Shown here piece by piece: positions 41,222 to 49,033 of a stretch of DNA of 64,000 bases. Every line of letters begins with the position of its first letter. The stretch's first letter is position 1. The notes under the pieces were generated by a model that was not told the DNA's origin, made no database searches, and saw only the letters and a list, made by a program, of their open reading frames with translations. The position numbers and the translations under genes were made by a program. The stretch comes from Moorella glycerini (lineage in GTDB: Bacteria; Bacillota; DSM-521; Neomoorellales; Neomoorellaceae): positions 868,001-932,000 of the forward strand of contig NZ_CP046244.1 in NCBI RefSeq assembly GCF_009735625.1, in the 5' to 3' direction.

Positions 41222-42713
41222 CAGTCACCATTCCTTTAGTTGTTGCCGTGCTCACCCTGCCATGGCCAAAGACCCTGGTTAAATGCTCCCGCGAAAAGGC
41301 CGGGGTGACCAGGCTCACCAGGGGTACCACACCCAGGGGAATAATCATGGCCAGGGAGCCAATTGTCGGGATAACGCTACCATCAAGGTGGTAATAGAAA
41401 GATAAGCCCAGAGATATAATAAGCCCGCTCAAAAGTCCCGCCCAGGCCCCGGCTTTAGTGGTGCGGGGCCAGTACAAACCGTACAGGTAGGGTGCCAGGA
41501 AGGCCCCGGCTACCGTCCCCCAGGACAGGGACATGAGGACCAGGATTATGGTGGGTTTTAAGGCAATGTATACTGACAGCCCGATAAAGAAGACGCATAA
41601 GAAACGCAGTAGAGCCATGACCGTGCGCCGTGAAACGTGAGGTACTGCCCCCTGGACCAGGTCGATAGCCACGGCCGAACTGGAGACCAGCACCAGGGAA
41701 GCCAGGGTGGACATGGAAGCCGCCAGCACCAGCAAGAGCAGGAGCAACCCCACCCAGGACGGCAGGTACTGGTTGATAATCTGGGGCATAACCAGGTCCG
41801 GGTTGGGCTTGCCATTAAGTAAGGGCATCTGGTTGTTGAAAAAAAGGCGGCCAAAGGCACCCGTGAAATAGGCGCCGGTGGCAATAATCAGGGCAAACAG
41901 GGTGGATACCACCGTGGCCGGCCAGATGGAACGCTCATCCTTAATGGCATAGAACTTCTGCACCATCTGGGGCAGGCCCCAGGGTCCCAGGCTGGTAAGG
42001 ACCACCAGGGATAAAAGGGCAAACCAGTTGGGACCCGCCGGGGAAACCAGGCGGGGATTTATGGCCGCCAGGCGGCTGATGCCGGTGACCAGGCCGCCCA
42101 CCGGCGGCGCGGTAATCACATAATATATCAGGACAAAAACGCCGCCGATCATAATCAAGCCCTGGATGAAATCTGTCAGGGTGACGGCGATATAACCGCC
42201 CAGGACCAGGTAGACGGCCGTCAGGGCGGCCATGGCGATGAGGGCGGTAGTAAAGTCAATCTGGAAAACCTGTTCAAATAGGTAGCTCAAACCCATATAT
42301 ACCGAGGCGGAATAGGGAACCAGGAAAATAAAGATTAACAGCGCCCCTACCGTCCGTAAAGCCGGGCTGTCATAACGCGCTGCCAGGAACTCGGGCATGG
42401 TCATAGCATTCAGGCGTACCGTCATTTCGCGGGTCGGCCGCGCCAGTACCTTCCAGGCCAGGAAACTACCGATAAAGGCATTGCCGATGACGATCCATAA
42501 ATCCGAGAGGCCAAAACCCCAGCCTACCTTGCCGGCGTAGCCAATAAAAATAACGGCGGAGAAGTAGGTCGTCCCGTAGGCAAAGGCCGATATCCAGGGG
42601 CCCACGGTCCGGTTACCCAGGAAAAAGCCGCCGACATCCCGTGATTTCTTCAAGCTGTAAAAGCCAATAACGATAAGGATTGCAAAATATAAGCCCAAAA
42701 TAAAAAACTTCAT
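41199..42713 (-). CDS. Sodium:solute symporter (SSS family)
   Basis: 504 residues from the ATG at 42713, with GGGGGGAAGG before; the frame extends to 42764. About 13 hydrophobic helices. Family motifs are WISAFAYGTTYFSAVIFIGYAG and GWGFGLSDLWIVIGNAFIGSFLAWKVL in the first part and LALVVLTSLGPWGLPQMVQKF-like in the middle. It overlaps paaK, which indicates that it carries the ligase's substrate, probably an arylacetate or a related acid, with Na+. Confidence 0.9.
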   Translation of the reverse strand: MKFFILGLYFAILIVIGFYSLKKSRDVGGFFLGNRTVGPWISAFAYGTTYFSAVIFIGYAGKVGWGFGLSDLWIVIGNAFIGSFLAWKVLARPTREMTVRLNAMTMPEFLAARYDSPALRTVGALLIFIFLVPYSASVYMGLSYLFEQVFQIDFTTALIAMAALTAVYLVLGGYIAVTLTDFIQGLIMIGGVFVLIYYVITAPPVGGLVTGISRLAAINPRLVSPAGPNWFALLSLVVLTSLGPWGLPQMVQKFYAIKDERSIWPATVVSTLFALIIATGAYFTGAFGRLFFNNQMPLLNGKPNPDLVMPQIINQYLPSWVGLLLLLLVLAASMSTLASLVLVSSSAVAIDLVQGAVPHVSRRTVMALLRFLCVFFIGLSVYIALKPTIILVLMSLSWGTVAGAFLAPYLYGLYWPRTTKAGAWAGLLSGLIISLGLSFYYHLDGSVIPTIGSLAMIIPLGVVPLVSLVTPAFSREHLTRVFGHGRVSTATTKGMVTDDLGFGK

Positions 42714-42792
42714 CCTGCCTTCCCCCCGTCCTGCCGTGAAGTTTAATGCCTTTACATATTCCACAACAAAGGCCAGAATCCTGCCGGGCCAG

Positions 42793-43644
42793 TTAAGTTT
42801 GGTTTATAAGGTTTTGCCCGGATGGCAAAGTTAATTGCCACGGTTGCTGGAACCTCCTTTTTATACCTTCGACGTATTTGGGGTTGATCTCGATCATAAT
42901 GAAATTCCGTTTGAGGGCCTGCGCCACGTATCCCGTGGTCCCCACCCCGGCCATGGGATCAAGGACAACGTCACCTTCCCTGGTCGAAGTAAGGATTATG
43001 CGCCGCAACAGTTCCACCGGTTTTTGGGTTGAATGCAATTTCTTCCCCTTCCCATCCTTCACTCTCTCCGTCCCGTTACATATTGGTAGAACCCATATAT
43101 TAGCAGCAACTTTACCTATCCCAAATTCTTTGGCCACTTTCTTATTAAAGGTGTATTTTTTAGCACTCCTGTCCTTCACGGCCCAGATCAGCGTCTCCGT
43201 GGCATTGGTAAATCTTACTCCCAGCCAGTTGGGCATGGGGTTAGTTTTGGCCCAGATAACATCGTTGAGGATCCAGTACCCCAGGTCCTGCATAATCTTA
43301 CCGATCCGGAAAATACTATGGTAAGTAGCAATTACCCAGATGGTGGCCTGGGGCTTCATTACCCTCTTTATTTCAGTAAGAATCCGGTAGATGAATTCAT
43401 CATACTCCGCAAAAGATCCAAACTTATCCCAATCATCATCAACACCTGCAACAACCGTATTTACCTTCCATCTTCTCAACTCTTTTTTAGGTAGCTGGAG
43501 AAAATATGGTGGATCCAGAAAGACTGTATCCACTGCCTCTGCCGGTAATTTCTTTAGCACCTCAAGGGCGTTACCCAGAATAACCCTGTTCGTTATCTCT
43601 GGCAGGGAATAATTCGCTATTTCCGGCCTATCGATGAGCACCAT
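42793..43644 (-). CDS. Orphan DNA methyltransferase (N6-adenine or N4-cytosine, beta type)
   Basis: 283 residues. The catalytic motif DPPY is at residues 44-47 and the AdoMet-binding motif DPMAGVGTTG follows near residue 235, after HSTQKPVELLRRII. This order (catalytic before AdoMet motif) marks the beta class, with CcrM- and HinfI-like enzymes. No nuclease gene is adjacent, so it is either solitary or separated from its partner. It starts six bases after the stop of the coiled-coil gene. The recognition sequence cannot be predicted. Confidence 0.9.
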   Translation of the reverse strand: MVLIDRPEIANYSLPEITNRVILGNALEVLKKLPAEAVDTVFLDPPYFLQLPKKELRRWKVNTVVAGVDDDWDKFGSFAEYDEFIYRILTEIKRVMKPQATIWVIATYHSIFRIGKIMQDLGYWILNDVIWAKTNPMPNWLGVRFTNATETLIWAVKDRSAKKYTFNKKVAKEFGIGKVAANIWVLPICNGTERVKDGKGKKLHSTQKPVELLRRIILTSTREGDVVLDPMAGVGTTGYVAQALKRNFIMIEINPKYVEGIKRRFQQPWQLTLPSGQNLINQT

Positions 43645-43650
43645 CCTTGA

Positions 43651-44091
43651 TTACCATCCTGCATTGGCTTTTAGCATCTCAATTTCAACATGCTGGCGGC
43701 CAAATTCTCCTGCTAAAACATTTAAACGCCTTTCCATTTTTTGATGTTGAGATGTATTTTCGGCACGCAGGTTGGCCAACTCCTCTTTTACCGCCGCCAT
43801 CTCCGCCTTAAGCTCGGCTACATCCGCTTTTACCGCCACCATTTCCGCCTTAAGCTCGGCTACATCTGCCTTGAGCAATACTATTTCACCCTTAATTGCG
43901 CCCACTTCCTGCTTCAGGTCGCTGACGGCATTAGCAGCCCATTGCATTTTTTCCTTAAGACAATCAACACCTTTCTCCAGAGCTGACAAGCGCCTTTCAA
44001 AGGCCTCTTCAAAAGCCTTTTGTCCTTCCAGGTTGGCTTTAACCATCGCCTGGATATTTTCCAGCATCAACAGGACTTTTTGTTCCTCCAC
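43651..44091 (-). CDS. Coiled-coil protein of unknown function
   Basis: 146 residues from the GTG at 44091, which has GGGAGGGG five bases ahead; an ATG at 44106 overlaps that site. Almost the whole protein is heptad coiled coil (LKAEMVAVKADVAELK and so on). Two tandem 42-bp copies (43786-43827 and 43828-43869, 39 of 42 identical) encode KADVAELKAEMAAV-type units. It directly precedes the methyltransferase, 6 bp away, and may be co-transcribed with it. The function is unknown. Confidence 0.7.
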   Translation of the reverse strand: MEEQKVLLMLENIQAMVKANLEGQKAFEEAFERRLSALEKGVDCLKEKMQWAANAVSDLKQEVGAIKGEIVLLKADVAELKAEMVAVKADVAELKAEMAAVKEELANLRAENTSQHQKMERRLNVLAGEFGRQHVEIEMLKANAGW

Positions 44092-44138
44092 TGTTACCCC
44101 TCCCATAAAATCTTATCATGGCAGCTAAAACCAGGCAA

Positions 44139-44165
44139 GAAAAAACGCACCCTGTCCAGGGTGCG
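44139..44165 (-). terminator. Terminator after the ptsI remnant
   Basis: CGCACCCTG (44146-44154) pairs with CAGGGTGCG (44157-44165), with a TTTTTT tract on the minus strand. Confidence 0.8.
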
Positions 44166-44172
44166 AAGAATA

Positions 44173-44524
44173 TTATTTGCTTAATGCTGCCCGTACTTCC
44201 CGCCTGCAGTTCGACAGGGATGAAGAGCTTGGAAGTAATCTGCGGAGCACCTTCCCGGAGTAACTGGCAGGCAGTCTCCAGCATGGCATTTACCCGCTGG
44301 TGCATTAAGGTCTCACCGATTTCTTGCCTTGTTTTGGCCGCCACCTCTTCCAGGTCCCTTTTAGCCCGGCCAAGGGCTTCCTCCAGCCGCGCCAGCTCGG
44401 TCTGAATTTCCTCAGGCCCCTCTAAAAACGGGCTATTGTTGTTTTCTTCTTCCCCAGGTTCCATTTCGATCATGTACACCGGCCCAATGCCTATTCCCGG
44501 CGTAGCGGCAATTCCTTTCAGCAT
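44173..44524 (-). pseudogene. ptsI: PTS enzyme I remnant
   Basis: The first 90 or so codons (LKGIAATPGIGIGPVYMIE, then a helical ELARLEEALGRAKRDLEEVA) match the N-terminus of enzyme I. The active-site His domain and the PEP-binding domain are absent. In the next frame the DNA ends REVRAALSK then stop at 44173-44175, like an enzyme I C-terminus, before a good terminator. The gene, normally about 570 codons, thus has a large internal deletion plus a frameshift; the frame that continues to 44039 runs through the terminator. AAAAGGAG precedes the ATG. It follows the ptsH pseudogene. Confidence 0.75.
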
Positions 44525-44547
44525 ACGGCCATCTCCTTTTTAAGCAG

Positions 44548-44827
44548 TTACCCTGCTAGCTCGACTTCGCCCAGGCCTGCCTGCACCAGTTCCACCAGGG
44601 TAGCCAGGGCCCGGTCGGCATCTTCACCTTCGGCGCGGATGACCAGTTCGGTGCCGCATTTGGCTCCCAGGCCCATCACCGCCAGGATGCTTTTACCGTT
44701 TGCCTCTTTACCGTCCCGCTGCAAGATAATATCTGCTGTAAAGCCGTTGGCCGCCTGGACAAATACTGCTGCCGGCCTGGCGTGTAAGCCGGAAGGATTC
44801 TTTAAGGATAACTCTGGCCTCTGGCAT
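44548..44827 (-). pseudogene. ptsH: HPr phosphocarrier, frameshifted
   Basis: Translated in the frame ending at 44548, the DNA reads KNPSGLHARPAAVFVQAANG, then ILQRDGKEANGKSILAVMGLGAKCGTELVI and a helical tail: a complete HPr with the phosphorylated His in GLHARPAA. That frame has no start. The only start (ATG 44827, MPEARVILK) is one base out of frame; the interval is 280 bp, 3n+1, so one extra base near CTTAAAGAAT breaks the gene. Confidence 0.78.
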
Positions 44828-45147
44828 TAAGTCATCTTCTATCCTGAAAATCACTTCGCTCCAGGCTGGCATTGTTTATGCTCGCTCCCTGGTCCTCGCG
44901 GATCAGCCTACGGCTCAGCCTCGGGCTCGGGCGGGGTTCCCGGCCTATTCGGCATCCTTGCCTTTAGAATCCGACCTGCCGTCAAAGCAGCACCAGCAGG
45001 GGCTGAAAATAGCTCACTTGCTCCAGGTTAAATCTGGCTTAACCGGTTAAACCGGACCATCTCCCTACCATCACCGTTTACACTCCGATTAATGAACTAT
45101 AGTATCATAAAGTAAAATTTAATACCAGCTATTTTCCCCGCCGTTTT
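44828..45147. other. Non-coding stretch before the ptsH remnant
   Basis: No gene is seen. It contains the repeat at 44863-44894 and GC-rich direct repeats of GAGCC/GGCTC type around 44905-44935. Confidence 0.4.
44863..44894. repeat. Intergenic repeat, copy 2
   Basis: Matches 60750-60781 at 29 of 32 bases, in the same orientation (begins AGGCTGGCATTG, ends GCTCGCTCCCTGGTC). Shares GGCTGGC and GCTCGCT with 1229-1270. Confidence 0.6.
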
Positions 45148-46153
45148 TTAATATCTCCCCAATTCCGCCGCCGCCCGGTACATAGCCACAATACTTTCCG
45201 GGGCCACATGCGGGCCGATGTGGTTGGAGGGCGCCAGGATATAGCCGCCGCCGGGAGCCAGCTCCTGCAACATCGGCAGGTTAACACCGGTTACCACGGC
45301 CCTGTTGCCCGCAGTAACCATCTCCAGGGCTATATTGGCCGGGCTACCCCCGGCTACATCCACCAGGAGTAAAACCCCGTCGCCTTGATCCACTTCCGTA
45401 GCCAGTTCCCGGGCCTTTCCCGAAAGGTATCAATCTGTCGCCGGGATTTAAGGCCAGGGCCCGGACCTGTTCCTGGGTACCCAGAAGCATGGTTACTACA
45501 TCCAGGATAGCCTCGCAGGCCAGGGGGCGCTCGGTCAGGGCCGGGATGTTGATCACTACCGGAAAACGCCGGTAAAAGGTGGCCAGTAAGGAAGAATGGG
45601 GGTCGGCAGTAGTAGCGCCGATAACCAGGGTGGTGCAGGAACGGTAGCTCCCGGTTTCTCCTAATCGCCGGTACTGGCCATTGTCCATTAAATAAAAGAG
45701 CATTTCCTGGCCTTCCGGGGGCAGGCGGTGGATCTCATCCAGGAAAAGGATACTCTTGTGAGCGGCATCTACCAGGCCGGGCTTTTCCTGGGTGGCCCCC
45801 GTGAAGGCGCCTTTAACATGGCCAAAAAGGTGGCTCATGAGCAGCTGGGGGTTGTGGGCATAATCGGCGCAGTTGAAGGAGACCAGCTGGGCCTGGCCGG
45901 TAACTCGCCCCAAAGTTTGGGCGTACCTGAACATAGTCCGGTCAAAAAGGGTTTTGCCGCTGCCGGTAGGGCCGATAAGGAGAGTATGCAGGCCGTGGGG
46001 TGGGTAAAGGAGGGCGGCCCGGGCCTGCTCCACGGCTACCTTGAGACTGAGATTCCAGCCTACCAGGCTGGTAAAGGGATTCATTTCGATTTCCTGGACT
46101 GCCGCCCTTCCGGTATCTTCCCAGCCATTTGAGGAAAAGTCACTGGTAAACTT
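45148..46153 (-). pseudogene. LevR-like PTS-linked sigma-54 activator remnant
   Basis: An AAA+ domain of LevR type is visible (LLIGPTGSGKTLFDRTMFRYAQ, SHLFGHVKGAFTGATQ, ILFLDEIHRLPPEGQEM). The expected helix-turn-helix N-terminus is missing: the open frame just stops at 46154. After VINIPALTERP the sequence jumps to the middle of an EIIA-Man domain (VRALALNPGD, ELATEVDQGDG, LLLVDVAGGSPANIALEM), which is broken by two frame changes near 45425-45440. The PRD domains and the EIIA His are gone. Intact LevR proteins are about 900 residues. Confidence 0.75.
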
Positions 46154-46170
46154 TCACATCCCCGTAAAAA

Positions 46171-46180
46171 ATGGTATAAT
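46171..46180 (+). promoter_or_regulatory. Extended -10 promoter for the AbiEii pair
   Basis: A perfect TATAAT (46175-46180) preceded by TGG forms an extended -10; no clear -35 is seen 17 bp upstream. It lies 72 bp before the first start codon. Confidence 0.5.
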
Positions 46181-46251
46181 TATCGTGGTGAAAAAGTTGA
46201 AAGAGAGCTAAAAGATTATCCTCAAGCTGGGGAAAGGGCAGGAGATACCCG

Positions 46252-46551
46252 TTGAGGTTACCGGCTTTTTTAAAAAAGTATTTTTGGGATGTGCCTTTTG
46301 ACAGCCTGGATAGGCGGAATGAGTCATATTTTATCCTCGAGCGATTGCTGGAATATGGGGATACTAGAGCCATCCGGTGGGTTATGAGACAGTACAGGGA
46401 GGAAGAGCTCCTGGAAGTAATCAAGACGAGCCCTAGATTGTCCGCTAAAACCGGCAACTTCTGGCGTTGTTACTACCATTTGCAGGAGGATGACCTCAGG
46501 TGTTTACGTCCGCCCTCCCACCGCAGGGACAGGAGGCACTGGAATTATTAA
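46252..46551 (+). CDS. DUF6922-like protein, probable antitoxin
   Basis: 99 residues from a TTG at 46252 with AGGAGA before. Sequence LPAFLKKYFWDVPFDSLD, FILERLLEYGDTRAIRWVM and SPRLSAKTGNFW match the small proteins usually encoded just upstream of AbiEii-type nucleotidyltransferases. It overlaps the toxin gene by 52 bp. Its C-terminal 15 residues are basic and lie in the overlap. It is probably the partner that controls the transferase. Confidence 0.65.
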   Translation: MRLPAFLKKYFWDVPFDSLDRRNESYFILERLLEYGDTRAIRWVMRQYREEELLEVIKTSPRLSAKTGNFWRCYYHLQEDDLRCLRPPSHRRDRRHWNY

Positions 46552-47129
46552 GCTCTACCGGCTTGCTGCAAAATTTTTACCTGGCAGGCGGTACGGCCCT
46601 AGCCCTGCACCTTGGTCATCGCCTTTCGGAAGACCTGGATTTCTTTTCCCCTGGTACGGTGGATACCTTGATACTCAAGCAGAGACTCCAGGACCTGGGC
46701 AATTTTCAATTGCTAGAAGAAAAGTGGGGCACCCTGCACGGCATTTTTCAGGAAACTAAAGTCAGTTTTCTGTATTACCGGTATCCCCTCATCTTTCCCC
46801 TTGCTACGTTTAGGGGTTGCCCGGTGGCATCCCCTGAAGATATTGCCCCTATGAAAATAGAAGCCATCGCCTCGCGGGGCAGCAGGAAGGATTTTTATGA
46901 CCTGTATTTTATTGCCCGGGAAATTGCCGACCTGCGCCAGTGCCTGGAATTTTACCGGCGTAAGTTTGCAGGGACCAACTTTAACTTGTATCACGTGCTG
47001 AAAAGCCTGACCTATTTTGCCGATGCAGAAAAAGAAAAAGAACCGGTGCTCCTGCGCCGGGTAAGCTGGAACCAGGTAAAAGAATATTTCGAGGAAGTAG
47101 TACCGCCTCTATTGACGGCTATAAACTAA
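46500..47129 (+). CDS. AbiEii/AbiGii-type nucleotidyltransferase toxin
   Basis: 209 residues from a GTG at 46500 with AGGAGG about 10 bases before. NFYLAGGTALALHLGHRLSEDLDFF at residues 26-49 is the nucleotidyltransferase signature, with Asp46 and Asp48 as catalytic acids, followed by PEDIAPMKIEAIASRGSRKDFYDLYFIA, the second typical block. AbiEii proteins modify RNA or tRNA with nucleotides and can stop growth on phage infection. The gene looks intact. It lies between the decayed PTS locus and the arginine operon. Confidence 0.88.
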   Translation: MFTSALPPQGQEALELLSSTGLLQNFYLAGGTALALHLGHRLSEDLDFFSPGTVDTLILKQRLQDLGNFQLLEEKWGTLHGIFQETKVSFLYYRYPLIFPLATFRGCPVASPEDIAPMKIEAIASRGSRKDFYDLYFIAREIADLRQCLEFYRRKFAGTNFNLYHVLKSLTYFADAEKEKEPVLLRRVSWNQVKEYFEEVVPPLLTAIN

Positions 47130-47163
47130 AACCCCTACGTCGCCGCTCAAGCAATCGAAGTCT

Positions 47164-47283
47164 TCGATACTTGAAGGTGCTGAGGAGGAAGCTCCTGTTT
47201 TATATATCCGTACGGGAAAAGCGCCGTTACAAGCAAAAGTTTTACCTGGCCTGATAATAGAACTGGATAATATTTTTGAGTAG
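47164..47283 (+). pseudogene. Uma2-like gene fragment, C-terminus
   Basis: The plus-strand frame ending at the TAG 47281-47283 reads GAEEEAPVLYIRTGKAPLQAK, then VLPGLIIELDNIFE, like the end of Uma2-family nuclease-fold proteins. No N-terminal part or start is present. It is short, so the call is weak. Confidence 0.4.
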
Positions 47284-47323
47284 CCGTTCTGTAATAATTT
47301 AGAGATTTCCCAGCTAGGATAAG

Positions 47324-47355
47324 AAAAAAACCCGGACCTGTTATTAAAGTCCGGG
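47324..47355 (-). terminator. Terminator of the arginine operon
   Basis: CCCGGAC (47331-47337) pairs with GTCCGGG (47349-47355). On the minus strand a TTTTTTT tract follows. The argH stop codon (47344-47346) lies in the loop. Confidence 0.85.
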
Positions 47356-48747
47356 CGCTATTATATTGCTGTAGATTCCTGCAAGAATCTTCCTGGCCCG
47401 TTCCAGGGCCTGTTGCACCGCGGCCGGGGAGGGGCCGCCGGGGAGGTCGCGGCCCTGGACGCAGGCTTCCAGGGTAATGCAGTCAAAGACGTCTTCCGCA
47501 AAATGAGGTGAAAAGGACTGCCACTCGGCCAGGGTGAGGTCCTGGAAGGACTTGCCCTGCTCCAGGCAGTGGAGGACCAGGCCCCCCACCACGGCGTGGG
47601 CCTCGCGGAAGGGCAAACCCTTACGCACTAGGTACTCGGCCACGTCAGTGGCGGTGGCAAACCCCCGGGCTGCCTCTTCCCGCATCCGCTCAACCCTGAA
47701 TTTAGCCGTGGCCAGCATGGGGGTGAAAACCATAAGACACCCTTTGACCGTATCCAGGGCGTCAAAGAGGGCTTCTTTATCCTCCTGCAGGTCCTTGTTG
47801 TAGGCCAGGGGTAAACCTTTCAGGACCGCCAGCATACCCATGAGGTGGCCGTACACCCGGCCCGTCTTGCCCCGCACCAGCTCAGCCACGTCGGGGTTTT
47901 TCTTCTGGGGCATCATGCTGGAGCCGGTGCTGTAGGCGTCGTCCAGCTCGATAAAGCCGAATTCCTCGCTGGACCAGAGGATTATTTCTTCCGCCAGGCG
48001 GCTTAAATGCATCATAATGAGGGAAGCTGCCGCCAGGAATTCCACCACAAAATCGCGGTCGGCCACAGCATCCAGGGAGTTGGCGCTGATCTCTTTAAAG
48101 CCTAATTCCCGGGCCACCATCTCCCGGTCAATGGGGAGGGTCGTCCCGGCCAGGGCGCCAGCACCCAGGGGCATGACGTCCACCCGCTCCAGGCACCCGT
48201 CTAAACGCTCCTGGTCACGGTAGAACATTTCAAAGTAGGCCAGCAGGTGGTGGGCCAGGGTGACAGGCTGGGCCTTCTGCAGGTGGGTATAGCCGGGCAT
48301 GATGGTGTGCAGGTGCTCAGCCGCCAGGTCCACCAGGACCTTTTGCAGGCCGGCCAGGAGCTTTTTGACTTCTGGAATTTCCTCTTTTAAATACAGGCGC
48401 AGGTCCAGGGCCACCTGGTCGTTGCGGCTGCGGGCCGTGTGCAGCTTTTTGCCGGCCGCGCCGATCCGTTCCGTGAGCAGCTTTTCGATGTTTATGTGGA
48501 TGTCTTCGGCGCCCACATCAAAGGTTACCCGCCCGGCCTCAATGTCGGCCCGGATTTCCTCCAGGCCTTTGATAATGGCCTCGCCCTCGGCCGGGGTGAT
48601 GAGCCCCACCGCTGCCAGCATCCGGGCATGGGCTATTGACCCGGCAATATCCTGCCGGTAAAGGCGCTGGTCGAAGCTGATGGAGGAATGGAAGTCCTCC
48701 ACCAGCCGGTCGGTTGTCCTGGTAAAGCGTCCGCCCCAGAGCTTCAT
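47344..48747 (-). CDS. argH: Argininosuccinate lyase
   Basis: 467 residues from the ATG at 48747 (MKLWGGRFTRTTDRLVEDF), the family's normal start; GGAG is 11 bases ahead. Motifs: ARSRNDQVALDLRLYLKEEI, MPGYTHLQKAQPVTLAHHLLAYFEM with the catalytic His, and GSSMMPQKKNPDVAELVRGKTGRVYG, the fumarase/lyase signature with the catalytic Ser. It splits argininosuccinate into arginine and fumarate, the last step of arginine synthesis. It is the last gene of the operon; a 286-bp gap with hairpins separates it from argG. Confidence 0.96.
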   Translation of the reverse strand: MKLWGGRFTRTTDRLVEDFHSSISFDQRLYRQDIAGSIAHARMLAAVGLITPAEGEAIIKGLEEIRADIEAGRVTFDVGAEDIHINIEKLLTERIGAAGKKLHTARSRNDQVALDLRLYLKEEIPEVKKLLAGLQKVLVDLAAEHLHTIMPGYTHLQKAQPVTLAHHLLAYFEMFYRDQERLDGCLERVDVMPLGAGALAGTTLPIDREMVARELGFKEISANSLDAVADRDFVVEFLAAASLIMMHLSRLAEEIILWSSEEFGFIELDDAYSTGSSMMPQKKNPDVAELVRGKTGRVYGHLMGMLAVLKGLPLAYNKDLQEDKEALFDALDTVKGCLMVFTPMLATAKFRVERMREEAARGFATATDVAEYLVRKGLPFREAHAVVGGLVLHCLEQGKSFQDLTLAEWQSFSPHFAEDVFDCITLEACVQGRDLPGGPSPAAVQQALERARKILAGIYSNIIAPGL

Positions 48748-49033
48748 TGTAGTATTTTCTCCTTCAAGCAACCTTTTTGGCCGGGTATATCCCTCCACTG
48801 CTTGAGACACTACGGCCGACAGAACGACGGCTCGGTTCGGACCGTTGCCATGTCGCCTGTGGATTGCCCATGATCAGGCTTCTGGTTCCACAAACTTATA
48901 TCCTTCTATGAGTTTCGTCTATTTCCTCTCAGAGGCACGCTCAGGCGTGCCTTAAGCGGCAGCAACGGTAACCTCACCTCGCCTGTTCTGTTACCGGCGC
49001 TTCGCGCCTCAAAAGCTCCGGGACATACCCTGC
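48748..49033. other. argG-argH intercistronic region with hairpins
   Basis: No gene is seen. Two tight hairpins: GGCACGC/GCGTGCC (48934-48951, 4-nt loop) and GGCGC/GCGCC (48996-49008). No T-box motif or U run was found, so it looks like mRNA processing or stability structure. Confidence 0.5.

Noticed and set aside
44039-44524. A complete 161-codon gene from the ptsI start
   Set aside because: The frame continues through a strong terminator and overlaps the next gene; the family match ends near codon 90.
48748-49033. T-box leader between argG and argH
   Set aside because: Hairpins are present, but I found no T-box bulge sequence, specifier domain or antiterminator with U run.
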